Source: Planctomycetales bacterium (GTDB taxonomy: Bacteria > 4484-113 > JAFGCY01). Taken from it: a DNA stretch of 16,908 nt. Within the stretch, counting starts at the first letter, position 1, and the number at the start of each line of letters is the position of its first letter. The position numbers and the translations under genes were made by a program. Below, piece by piece: positions 1 through 7,748 of this stretch. Location of the stretch: positions 1 to 16,908 of the forward strand of contig JAHEFU010000036.1 in the NCBI GenBank assembly GCA_024645305.1. The letters run 5' to 3'. Below the pieces are notes generated by a model, which ran no database searches, was not told the DNA's origin, and worked only from the letters and a program-made list of their open reading frames with translations.

Positions 1-1254
<1,254 letters not shown>

Positions 1255-1320
1255 TTCTACTATCTCCTCTTATGTATATGGTGCATGCGCTGCATGCCCC
1301 GGATGATCTGCAACTAGTGG

Positions 1321-1626
1321 CTAGTTCTTCACGGCGAGGATGTCATCCTCACGCAGGATCAGGAAGTCGGCGCCGTCGATCTTGACTTCGGTGCCGCCGT
1401 ACTTGCTGTGGAAGATCGTTGCGCCGACAGTGGTGAGGGCCTCATTGGGCTTTCCGTCTTCACCGCGCGAGGGCACGTAGGCCACAACCTCGGCGAGCTG
1501 CGGACGCTCCTTGGCTGTCTCGGGCAGGTACAGACCGCTGTCGGTGCGCTCACTCTGCTCGAGGGACTTCACGATCAACCGGCCGGGGGCCGGTGTATAG
1601 GCAAACTTGCTGCTGGCCTTTCCCAT
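1321..1626 (-). CDS. groES: 10 kDa co-chaperonin GroES
   Basis: GroES forms the heptameric lid of the GroEL chamber. The product is 101 residues, normal for the family (about 95-100). Conserved features are the N-terminal barrel start (PAPGRLIVK), a mobile loop at about residues 24-37 with the hydrophobic GroEL-contact tripeptide LYL inside SGLYLPETA, a central KYGGTEVKIDG segment and the C-terminal REDDILAV. ATG at 1626 was chosen because GGAGGA sits upstream at good spacing. The frame stays open to 1734, but that extension has no family similarity and lies in the leader. The first ten residues (MGKASSKFAY) are slightly longer than in Escherichia coli GroES. It is the first gene of the operon, with a predicted leader of about 147 nt. 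Confidence 0.97.
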   Translation of the reverse strand: MGKASSKFAYTPAPGRLIVKSLEQSERTDSGLYLPETAKERPQLAEVVAYVPSRGEDGKPNEALTTVGATIFHSKYGGTEVKIDGADFLILREDDILAVKN

Positions 1627-1744
1627 TTCTATATGTCCTCCAGGATCAATGCTGATCAGAATTTGCGAGCAAAACCAGTCTTGTTTTCCTGGTGATGCCC
1701 CTGCCGCCGGGATGTTTCCCGCTGGCAGCCTCAATATTCCGCTG

Positions 1745-1771
1745 CTGGCAGTCTCACACGGAGACTGCTAA
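1745..1771 (-). promoter_or_regulatory. CIRCE-like (HrcA) operator upstream of groES
   Basis: On the minus strand the sequence is TTAGCAGTC, 9 nt, then GACTGCCAG. The CIRCE consensus is TTAGCACTC-N9-GAGTGCTAA. Arm length and the 9-nt spacer are exact. The left arm differs only by C to G at position 7, and the right arm carries the matching G to C change, so the dyad is kept. Two further mismatches fall at the outer end of the right arm. The element begins 2 nt past the predicted transcription start, the usual place for HrcA repression of groESL. HrcA itself is not in the window. Binding is inferred. Confidence 0.7.
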
Positions 1772-1779
1772 GCTGCGGA

Positions 1780-1807
1780 ATTATACCGGGTGATACCGTG
1801 AAGTCAA
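1780..1807 (-). promoter_or_regulatory. sigma-70-type promoter of groES-groEL
   Basis: Reading the minus strand, a -35 box TTGACT (1807-1802) is followed after 16 nt by a perfect -10 box TATAAT (1785-1780). The predicted transcription start is near 1773, directly beside the CIRCE-like palindrome. This is the best consensus promoter in the window. Confidence 0.85.
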
Positions 1808-1937
1808 TCCGATTGTTTGATAAAAACTGCGATTTTTGCCAACACTGTCTCTTATTTGAGTGAATATGCCTAAGATAATCTTTGATATGAATTCAAATCA
1901 TCAGCGGAAGGATTGCTGGTTCAGTCGAAACAGATAG

Positions 1938-1970
1938 CCCGGCTGGCCCGCGGATTTCGATGAAGCCGGG
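1938..1970. repeat. Inverted repeat upstream of tgt
   Basis: CCCGGCT (1938-1944) and AGCCGGG (1964-1970) form a 7-bp dyad with a 19-nt loop. Outer GAT/ATC pairing is possible across a 2-nt bulge. It lies between the divergent groES and tgt promoters. If tgt is leaderless the dyad is upstream of its transcript and would act as DNA, not RNA. No T-run follows, so it is not a Rho-independent terminator. The rest of the 396-bp gap between groES and tgt holds only the groES leader, operator and promoters listed here. Confidence 0.3.
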
Positions 1971-2010
1971 ATCCGGCATTCATATATGGCGACTGCCTAT
2001 GCGCCTCAGC

Positions 2011-2016
2011 TAACAT
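2011..2016 (+). promoter_or_regulatory. Probable -10 box for leaderless tgt
   Basis: TAACAT (4 of 6 to TATAAT) ends exactly 6 nt before the GTG at 2023, and no Shine-Dalgarno sequence precedes that GTG. The same -10/6-nt/start spacing recurs at three other unit-heading genes in the window. No convincing -35 box is seen. This is the weakest of the four. Confidence 0.4.
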
Positions 2017-2022
2017 ATCCGC

Positions 2023-3183
2023 GTGCGCAATTGCTTTGAGCTGGAGGCCACCGATCCCGGATCGCAGGCCCGCGCGGGCTGGCTGACGGATCGCAGCGGC
2101 AACAGGCTGCCGACTCCACTGTTCCAGCCCGTGGCCACGAGTGCCAGCCTGAAAACCCTGGACTGGGCCGATCTCGAGAAGATCGGCTATAAGCACGTCC
2201 TGATGAACACCTACCACCTGGTGGTGGATCCCGGACCTGGGCAGATCCGCAACAGTGGCGGACTGAAAGCCTGGAGCGGCTGGAGTGGCAGCATCCTCAC
2301 GGACAGCGGAGGCTACCAGGCATTCTCCCTCGCCGCGCGGCGTTCACTTAAACCAAACGGTGTGGAGTTCACGGACCATCTGCACGGCGGTCGCCACCTG
2401 TTCAGCCCCGAATTCACCCTGACAGCCCAGCTCGATTTCGGCGTGGATTTCGTGATGCCCATCGATGTCTGCACCGGGCTGCCCGCCGAACGCAGGCGAG
2501 TGATCAAGGATATGCGTTTCACCCACGACTGGCTGGCGGAGCAGGTACGGATCTGGCCTGAGCTGCTGGAAAAGCATGCCAGCTCTGCACTGTTGCCCCC
2601 TGCGCTGTTCGGTATAGCCCAGGGAGGCCTGGAAGATGACCTACGGGAACAAAGCATCCAATTGGTTGCGGAAAGTGGAATCGATGCCATAGCGGTTGGT
2701 GGCCTGGCTGTCGGTGAGCCCCGGGAGGACTTCCTGCGCCTGACGGAATTCTGCGGCCAACGCCTGCCGCAGGACAAGGCACACTATCTGATGGGTGTCG
2801 GCGAGCCGGCGGACCTGGTATTTGCCGTGGCCATGGGTTTTGATATGTTTGACTGCGTCCAGCCTACGCGCATGGCCCGGCATGGCTCGGCCTATACCCG
2901 CCACGGCCGGATGCAGCTGAAAAATTCCCGCTTCCGCGAGGATGAGCGCCCGCTGGATCCGAAATGCCGCTGCATGGTCTGCCGCAGGTACTCCCGCAGT
3001 TATATAAACCATCTGGTTCGTACCGGGGAACATTCCGCTGCACGCCTGCTGACCTGGCATAACCTGGCCTTTTACCGCTTCCTGATGCAGAAGCTCCGGC
3101 GGATGATTGTCAGCGGCAGCTTCAGCGGAAAATGGCGTGCGCTGTATGACCAGCTCAACCAGCGCCTGCCGGTTGACGCTTAG
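2023..3183 (+). CDS. tgt: Bacterial-type tRNA-guanine(34) transglycosylase
   Basis: Tgt swaps guanine-34 in the anticodon of Asp, Asn, His and Tyr tRNAs for preQ1 on the way to queuosine. The 386-residue length is close to the usual 370-385. Visible signatures are TDSGG with D94 (substrate binding), D148 and C150 in the substrate pocket (IDVCT), the loop GGLAVGEP at 226-233, the nucleophile D277 in MFDC, and the zinc site C315-x-C317-x2-C320 with H346. Val in the LAVG loop is the form seen in bacterial preQ1-using enzymes, whereas queuine-using eukaryotic enzymes have Gly there. The start is GTG at 2023; it lacks a ribosome binding site but has a -10-like box 6 nt upstream. Two small membrane-protein genes follow on the same strand. 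No yajC or secDF, its frequent partners, lie here. Confidence 0.96.
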   Translation: MRNCFELEATDPGSQARAGWLTDRSGNRLPTPLFQPVATSASLKTLDWADLEKIGYKHVLMNTYHLVVDPGPGQIRNSGGLKAWSGWSGSILTDSGGYQAFSLAARRSLKPNGVEFTDHLHGGRHLFSPEFTLTAQLDFGVDFVMPIDVCTGLPAERRRVIKDMRFTHDWLAEQVRIWPELLEKHASSALLPPALFGIAQGGLEDDLREQSIQLVAESGIDAIAVGGLAVGEPREDFLRLTEFCGQRLPQDKAHYLMGVGEPADLVFAVAMGFDMFDCVQPTRMARHGSAYTRHGRMQLKNSRFREDERPLDPKCRCMVCRRYSRSYINHLVRTGEHSAARLLTWHNLAFYRFLMQKLRRMIVSGSFSGKWRALYDQLNQRLPVDA

Positions 3184-3201
3184 CACGAATAGGATATGAT
3201 C

Positions 3202-3597
3202 ATGCCCGTGATGCTGCTTTCCGGACTTGGGGAGATGGACTCCTTGATGATCAGCATTGCCGGCATGGCTATCGTCATTGCCCTGATTCCCCTGCTGGCA
3301 TGGGCTTTCGGTCGCCTGGGAAATGCGGGCTTCAAGGTCTGGGAAGACCAGAAGAATGAAATTGACAATACGCACCTGCAGCATCAACTCAACCAGAAAA
3401 AACCCAACCTGATCACCGAAATGGAGCAGAGCGAGCGGCGCGGGCACTATGACCTCGCGGTGGAAGCCCTGTTCACTGCCCGGCGGCCCCAGGAGGCCCG
3501 TGAGCTGTGTGAACTCAAGCTCGCCGCGGAAGACCTGCCTGAAGCTGAACGCGAGATGTACGAGCGCTACATCAGGGTGATTGACGAGCAGTTCTGA
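3202..3597 (+). CDS. Small membrane-anchored protein, unknown function
   Basis: Not recognised as a named family. About 131 residues: an N-terminal transmembrane helix at roughly residues 13-37 (GMAIVIALIPLLAWAFG), then a polar Gln/Asn/Lys-rich connector, then two or three amphipathic helices resembling a tetratricopeptide-like hairpin (HYDLAVEALFTARR, PQEARELCELK) and a C-terminal motif EREMYERYIRVIDEQF. The helical part should face the cytoplasm if the positive-inside rule holds. ATG at 3202 has AGGA 7 nt upstream; an ATG at 3196 is too close to that site. It starts 18 bp after the tgt stop, so it is probably co-transcribed with tgt. The next gene shares its architecture and end motif. Confidence 0.8.
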   Translation: MPVMLLSGLGEMDSLMISIAGMAIVIALIPLLAWAFGRLGNAGFKVWEDQKNEIDNTHLQHQLNQKKPNLITEMEQSERRGHYDLAVEALFTARRPQEARELCELKLAAEDLPEAEREMYERYIRVIDEQF

Positions 3598-3687
3598 CGA
3601 AAGTGCCACCGGCCGCTGCAGGGGTTCCTGTAAGATAGTCCCGGGATGTGCTGTGCTAACCTCTGAGGCACCACACCGGGCAAAACC

Positions 3688-4068
3688 ATGACGATTTTTG
3701 CGATCATACCTATTTTTACAGTGGCCGCAGGGCTGCTGATCTGGGGGATCAGCTATGTGGTCGCGCTGAACAACGACCTGGCCAAGGCTCGTGAGAATGA
3801 AATCCTCAACCGGGAGATCATGCGCAAGCAGGAAGAGGATCTCAAGGTTGCCAACAAGCGCAGCCAGGAGCAGCAGACGGGCGCGGCCTATGACGTCGAG
3901 CTGGAGATGCTGATCCAGAACAAGCGCCTCAAGGATGCCCTGGAATACATCGAGGAGCGCCGCCGCCTGGCCTTCGAGCAGGGCAACCATCCCCGCGAGG
4001 ACATGTACCGGAGGTACCGCGAGAACATTGAGTACGAACTGCGTGACCGCAGCCAGGACGGCTTCTAG
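3688..4068 (+). CDS. Small membrane-anchored coiled-coil protein, unknown function
   Basis: Not recognised. 126 residues: an N-terminal transmembrane helix (IIPIFTVAAGLLIWGISYVV, about residues 6-25), a charged coiled-coil stretch at about 28-63 rich in Glu/Lys/Arg, then helices with LKDALEYIEERRRLAFEQG and a C-terminal motif REDMYRRYRENIEYEL. Layout and the MYxRYxxxI end motif match the preceding gene, so the two are probably distant paralogues. ATG at 3688 is preceded by no clear Shine-Dalgarno sequence; the 90-bp gap holds no obvious promoter. The stop codon is interlocked with that of the convergent ATP-grasp gene (positions 4065-4068), leaving no room for a terminator between them. Confidence 0.8.
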   Translation: MTIFAIIPIFTVAAGLLIWGISYVVALNNDLAKARENEILNREIMRKQEEDLKVANKRSQEQQTGAAYDVELEMLIQNKRLKDALEYIEERRRLAFEQGNHPREDMYRRYRENIEYELRDRSQDGF

Positions 4069-4973
4069 GCCTCCAGCAGGGCCAGCGCCGAGTCAATGAT
4101 CTGCGCCGCGATGTCCTGACCGTACAGCAGTTCCGGCTGCTCGAAACCTGGGCTGCTGTTGACTTCCATCAGCACGAGGCCGGCCGCAGTGTCCACGAGG
4201 TCGACACCCGCCAGGCCCAGCCCGAACAGGGCGGCTGAGCGCTCGGCCAGTGCCTGCATCTCGCGGCTGAGCTCCAGCTTCCGGGCCGTGCCCCCCGCAT
4301 GTATATTTGAGCGATCCCGGCCCGCAGCAGCCGTCAGCTGCACAGCCAGCAGCGCCCTGCCTCCCACCACCAGCACGCGGATCGTGCCCCGGCTGGCGGC
4401 TTCGGGAATGTAGCGCTGCAGCATCACGTCGTACTGCACGAGGTTCAGGGCATCCAGCACGCTGCGCACGGTATCCTCGCGCTCGGCGAGGATCACACCC
4501 ACGCCCTGGCTGCCGCGGATGAACTTGATGATCAGCGGGTAGCCACCCACGCTGTCAATCGCCGGCTGCAGTTCCGCCTGGTTGCGCAGCAGCACGCTGT
4601 CAGGCACGGGCAACCCCGCCTGGGCCAGCATCGTCAGCGCGCTGTACTTGTGGCGCAGGCGCAGGATTCCGCCGAAGCTGCAGATGCTCGGGATGCCGCA
4701 GGCCTCCAGCTGTTCCAGGCAGTACAGCGAATACTCCGTTGACAGGCTGCCCATGCGGGGCAGCAGGACCGTGTTGCCGGCTTCGATGCGCAGGCTGTCA
4801 TGGCCGACCCGCGGGCCACCCGTTCCCGTGTGCAGGCGGATGCTGTGCGGGTCAACGACCTGCAGCGTACAGTCCTTGCGGATGCCTGCGGCTTCCTGCA
4901 GGCGCGTCACGCTCTGTCCGGAGGGATTGCGGGTCAGAAGCAGGATCTGCGGTGCATTCACCGGCTCAGACAC
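4065..4973 (-). CDS. RimK-like ATP-grasp ligase
   Basis: ATP-grasp enzymes of the RimK family join an amino acid (typically glutamate) to a carboxylate on a protein or small molecule through an acyl-phosphate. At 302 residues it matches Escherichia coli RimK (300) along its length: N-terminal LLLTRNPSGQS, LLPRMGSLST at about 70-79, the lysine in LRHKYSALTML near 109, the ATP-binding K150 and flexible glycine loop RGSQGVGV at 153-160, RSNIHAGGTA, and the Mg-binding end motif MEVNSSPGFE. Substrate cannot be told: S6 glutamate ligase, LysX-like and cofactor glutamate ligases share these motifs. The start is GTG at 4973, overlapping the end of the upstream secreted-protein gene by 8 bp, so translation is probably coupled; another in-frame GTG lies 12 nt further on. 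Confidence 0.85.
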   Translation of the reverse strand: MSEPVNAPQILLLTRNPSGQSVTRLQEAAGIRKDCTLQVVDPHSIRLHTGTGGPRVGHDSLRIEAGNTVLLPRMGSLSTEYSLYCLEQLEACGIPSICSFGGILRLRHKYSALTMLAQAGLPVPDSVLLRNQAELQPAIDSVGGYPLIIKFIRGSQGVGVILAEREDTVRSVLDALNLVQYDVMLQRYIPEAASRGTIRVLVVGGRALLAVQLTAAAGRDRSNIHAGGTARKLELSREMQALAERSAALFGLGLAGVDLVDTAAGLVLMEVNSSPGFEQPELLYGQDIAAQIIDSALALLEA

Positions 4974-7203
4974 CCTCGGCCACGAGGCCCTTGATTGTCA
5001 GGTTGTCAAAGCGCGTGGAGGTTCCCGGCCCGCACAGCAGGGCGTAGCCACCACCATCCAGGCTGTCATCGGTCACCGTGGCCACGACCTCGCCGTTGAT
5101 GATGCACTGGATGCTGCTGCCGATCAGCTCCAGCCCGATGCGGTTGGAGAGTGTGCGGCTCAGGTTCGGAGCGCTGCTCCAGTCCCTGAGCACGATCTCC
5201 TTGCCGTCCTGCACCTTGAGCAGCAGGAATTCCCCGCTCTGGCTGACGAACATCCCGTAGTAGGAGACGTTGCCATTGCGCACGCTGAAGCGTGCGGCCA
5301 GGCCGTAGCCCACGTAGTCCAGCCCGCCGAGGTACTCGACGTCGATGCCGTAGCGCGCATCCATGAAGCTGGCCTGCTGGTAGCTGATGGCCATCGTGTC
5401 ACTCTTCGTGTTGTCAATCTCGTAGGCCGCACCGAAGTAGCGGTAGCTTGAGGTATCCCCGTCCGCCACCGGCCAGCGCTGTTCCGTGAAGTCGTCATAG
5501 ACGCTCTCCACGTCCGGATTGCCTTCAAAGGGATCATACTCGCGGCTGGCATCGTTGGCAGTCTGGTCGCTGGGCAGCTTCAGCTCACCGGGGTTGCCAT
5601 CCGCCGGACCCAGCACATCGCTGGGATCGGGCACATTGCGCTCCCCTGGGCCTGCCTGCTCTGCACCATCCGCCGCCTGGTCGGGGAACAGTGAAAGCGG
5701 TCCGTCGGAATCGACTGGCCCGGTTTCCTCCCCCTGCGCTCCGGCGCTCTCCCTGGCAACATCCTCACTGGCCTCCTGTGCCTGCCCGTCTGCATCCTCA
5801 ACCGGTTCAGCCTGCTCCTGGCTCCCCGCTCCGGCGGGCGGCCTGGCAATGTCCAGGGGTGGCAGCTCTATGCCCTTGAGGCTGCCGTCGGCATTCCGCT
5901 GTGGATCCCTGTCATCCGTTGGATCCTCTTCCCCGGACTGCTCACTGCCGCCTGCCTCCTGCGGCGGATCCTGAGGACTGTAGGGCGGTGCCTTCAAAGG
6001 CCAGTCATCACCGGAGTCCCGGCGCACCTCTTCCATGATGTCCGCGCTGCTGCGTTCTTCCTTGTTCGCGTCAGCGGTTTCAGTCTGTGGGGCTTCCCCG
6101 TTGTCAGGCTCCGCTGCGGGATCGTCAGACAGGCTGACATTCGTGAAGGTCTCATCCCCGGCCGCGGGCTGTTCCCCGGCAGCCGTCTCCTGCTGGCTCT
6201 CCCCGGCCGCTGCCGGCTGCTCCACTGCGCTTTCCTCCGGTACCGGTTCCTGCGGGACGGGTTCATCCCGGACGATTTTCTGTTCCTCAAGCTGCGGATC
6301 TGCCAGGCCGTCTTCGAGCCGCTTCTGCGCCAGGTCTGCCAGCTCACGCTCGCGGGATTCCGTACGTTCCCTGCGCGCCGTCTCGCTCTTGTCAACGCCG
6401 ACTTCCCAGGGATATAGCGGCCGGTTGGGATCCTTCGGGATGTCCGGGAAGTCGTAACCGCCGAACTTCTCATCCTGGGACCCGCTGGCCCGGCTGCCGC
6501 CGTCTTCACTGCTGCCTTCCAGCAGTTCGGGGCCCTCCACCTCGGCCGGGCCGCCACCGCGGCGCTCAACCTTGACCTCAAAGTTGTCAAAGGCCGCCCG
6601 CGCCTGCTGGCTGACGTAGAAGCCGAAACCGCCGCCGTCAATCCGAACATCGGTGAAGCCGTCAACGTAGCGGCCGTTGATGTGGAGGTCGAAGCGCGTG
6701 CCCCGCGCATCCACCGCCAGCACATTGGGCCGGCCGATGTCGATGTAGTCACTCTTGGTCAGCGGGAGGATCACCTCGGCGCTGTCACCGATCACCCGCT
6801 TGGCCCCGTAGTAGCCGTCCGCGTAGATGTAGAACACGTAGTAGGCCAGCTTGCCGGGGATCTTCTTGTTGTAGTGGAACACCAGGCCGCAGAAGGCCAT
6901 TTCGCCGATGCGGGTGTCAATCAGCTCGCACTCGCTTTCCACATAGTAGTAATACAGGTTCTTGGTCAGGGCGCTGAGGGAGTCAATCTCCGTATTCAGG
7001 CCGTCAATGATGTAGCGGTTCTGGTCGTCGATGCCATAGAAGGCTTCCGAGGCCTGCCCGGTGTAGAAGCTGACCTCGCCCTGGCTGAAGTCCTCGCTGA
7101 GCAGGCTCTGCCATTCCGTGGCGGCTTCCGCCCGGCTGCCCGGCAGCCAGAGCCACGCCAAGGCGCAGATTGCCAACAGCAGCCTGTATCCCGTAAAACT
7201 CAT
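4966..7203 (-). CDS. Secreted protein with two LamG/DUF1080-like domains and long disordered linker
   Basis: 745 residues. A Sec signal peptide (hydrophobic at about 8-21, cleavage near SRAEAA) is followed by a beta-rich domain at about 28-213, an acidic Glu/Pro/Gly/Gln/Asp-rich disordered linker at about 214-560, and a second beta-rich domain at about 562-740. Both domains end alike: IDGGGFGFY then AAFDNFEVKV in the first, LDGGGYALLC then TRFDNLTIKG in the second. This ending and the strand pattern resemble concanavalin/LamG-type jelly rolls such as DUF1080 (3-keto-disaccharide hydrolase) domains, so a carbohydrate- or surface-binding role outside the membrane is likely; no catalytic residues can be assigned. 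ATG at 7203 follows a weak GGCGGAAA. It sits 31 bp after the DUF721-like gene and overlaps the RimK-like gene. Confidence 0.8.
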   Translation of the reverse strand: MSFTGYRLLLAICALAWLWLPGSRAEAATEWQSLLSEDFSQGEVSFYTGQASEAFYGIDDQNRYIIDGLNTEIDSLSALTKNLYYYYVESECELIDTRIGEMAFCGLVFHYNKKIPGKLAYYVFYIYADGYYGAKRVIGDSAEVILPLTKSDYIDIGRPNVLAVDARGTRFDLHINGRYVDGFTDVRIDGGGFGFYVSQQARAAFDNFEVKVERRGGGPAEVEGPELLEGSSEDGGSRASGSQDEKFGGYDFPDIPKDPNRPLYPWEVGVDKSETARRERTESRERELADLAQKRLEDGLADPQLEEQKIVRDEPVPQEPVPEESAVEQPAAAGESQQETAAGEQPAAGDETFTNVSLSDDPAAEPDNGEAPQTETADANKEERSSADIMEEVRRDSGDDWPLKAPPYSPQDPPQEAGGSEQSGEEDPTDDRDPQRNADGSLKGIELPPLDIARPPAGAGSQEQAEPVEDADGQAQEASEDVARESAGAQGEETGPVDSDGPLSLFPDQAADGAEQAGPGERNVPDPSDVLGPADGNPGELKLPSDQTANDASREYDPFEGNPDVESVYDDFTEQRWPVADGDTSSYRYFGAAYEIDNTKSDTMAISYQQASFMDARYGIDVEYLGGLDYVGYGLAARFSVRNGNVSYYGMFVSQSGEFLLLKVQDGKEIVLRDWSSAPNLSRTLSNRIGLELIGSSIQCIINGEVVATVTDDSLDGGGYALLCGPGTSTRFDNLTIKGLVAEGV

Positions 7204-7234
7204 TTTCCGCCGTGCCTTGATTTCAATACACCTT

Positions 7235-7615
7235 CTAGTCGGGCCGGACCGCCAGAATATTCAATTGTTGCTCAACCCGGTCCGGATTCACCACCTCTAT
7301 ATGCAGATCCTCCAGCAGCTGTACAGGCAGGCCGTTATTCACATCCTCCACCAGCCGGCGACTGCGCTGCCTCAGTACCATGGCCACCGTGGGGGAGGCT
7401 GCATACACGAACATGGTGTTCAGGTCGGCCCCGTCCTCATTGCGCATCAGGCGCACATCGTAGGGCGCAGCCAGGCCATTCAGTTCTTCGGGCAGCAGCT
7501 TGAGGAAGAGAGCCAGCGCCGTGAACTTGCGGAACTGGCGCATGAAGGGGCTGAACGCGGAAGCGGCCGCGCTGGAAAGCGGTTTTTCCTCACTTCTGTA
7601 CTTCGGGCGCCTCAT
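7235..7615 (-). CDS. DUF721/DciA-like protein (possible helicase loader)
   Basis: 126 residues, basic N-terminus (MRRPKYRSEEK). The layout fits the DUF721 family, whose best known member DciA loads the replicative helicase DnaB: a helix ending FLKLLPEELNGL (about 41-52), a strand, then FVYAASPTVAMVLRQRSRRL with the typical strand-SPxxAxxLR-helix pattern, an Asn two turns on (EDVNNGLP), and a terminal strand LLEDLHIEVVNP. ATG at 7615 was chosen because GGTGG lies 8 nt upstream; a GTG at 7627 is a weaker option. It heads a tight minus-strand group with the secreted protein and RimK-like gene, an unusual context for a helicase loader. The family call comes from pattern only. An unrelated small protein remains possible. 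Confidence 0.5.
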   Translation of the reverse strand: MRRPKYRSEEKPLSSAAASAFSPFMRQFRKFTALALFLKLLPEELNGLAAPYDVRLMRNEDGADLNTMFVYAASPTVAMVLRQRSRRLVEDVNNGLPVQLLEDLHIEVVNPDRVEQQLNILAVRPD

Positions 7616-7701
7616 GCCTGGTTCCACCTTTCATCCACCCCGGCCTCGCATCGGCCACAGGTGTCTGCAGGCCCCGGAATTGCCCCTCCGAATGCGCCCG
7701 C

Positions 7702-7714
7702 GCTAGATTCTAGC
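7702..7714 (-). promoter_or_regulatory. 13-bp palindrome containing a possible -10 box
   Basis: GCTAGA-T-TCTAGC is a perfect odd-centred palindrome in the 133-bp gap between the DUF4349 and DUF721-like genes. On the minus strand it contains TAGAAT (7713-7708), 5 of 6 to a -10 box, which would give a leader of about 85 nt for the DUF721-like gene. No -35 box is evident. It could instead be an operator. Confidence 0.25.
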
Positions 7715-7748
7715 ATGGCTGATGCCCTGCTGCGGCTGTGCTGCCGGC

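Noticed and set aside
1627..1734. N-terminal extension of groES to an upstream ATG at 1734
   Set aside because: The extension has no GroES similarity, and the Shine-Dalgarno sequence supports ATG at 1626.
1810..2022. preQ1 riboswitch in front of tgt
   Set aside because: No recognisable preQ1 aptamer motif, and the probable tgt transcript begins at its start codon.
1986..2039. 17-codon upstream open frame overlapping the tgt start
   Set aside because: No ribosome binding site, and it lies upstream of the predicted transcript start.
2641..3990. Minus-strand open frame of 449 codons across tgt and the two small genes
   Set aside because: It runs antisense to three supported genes and shows no domain pattern.
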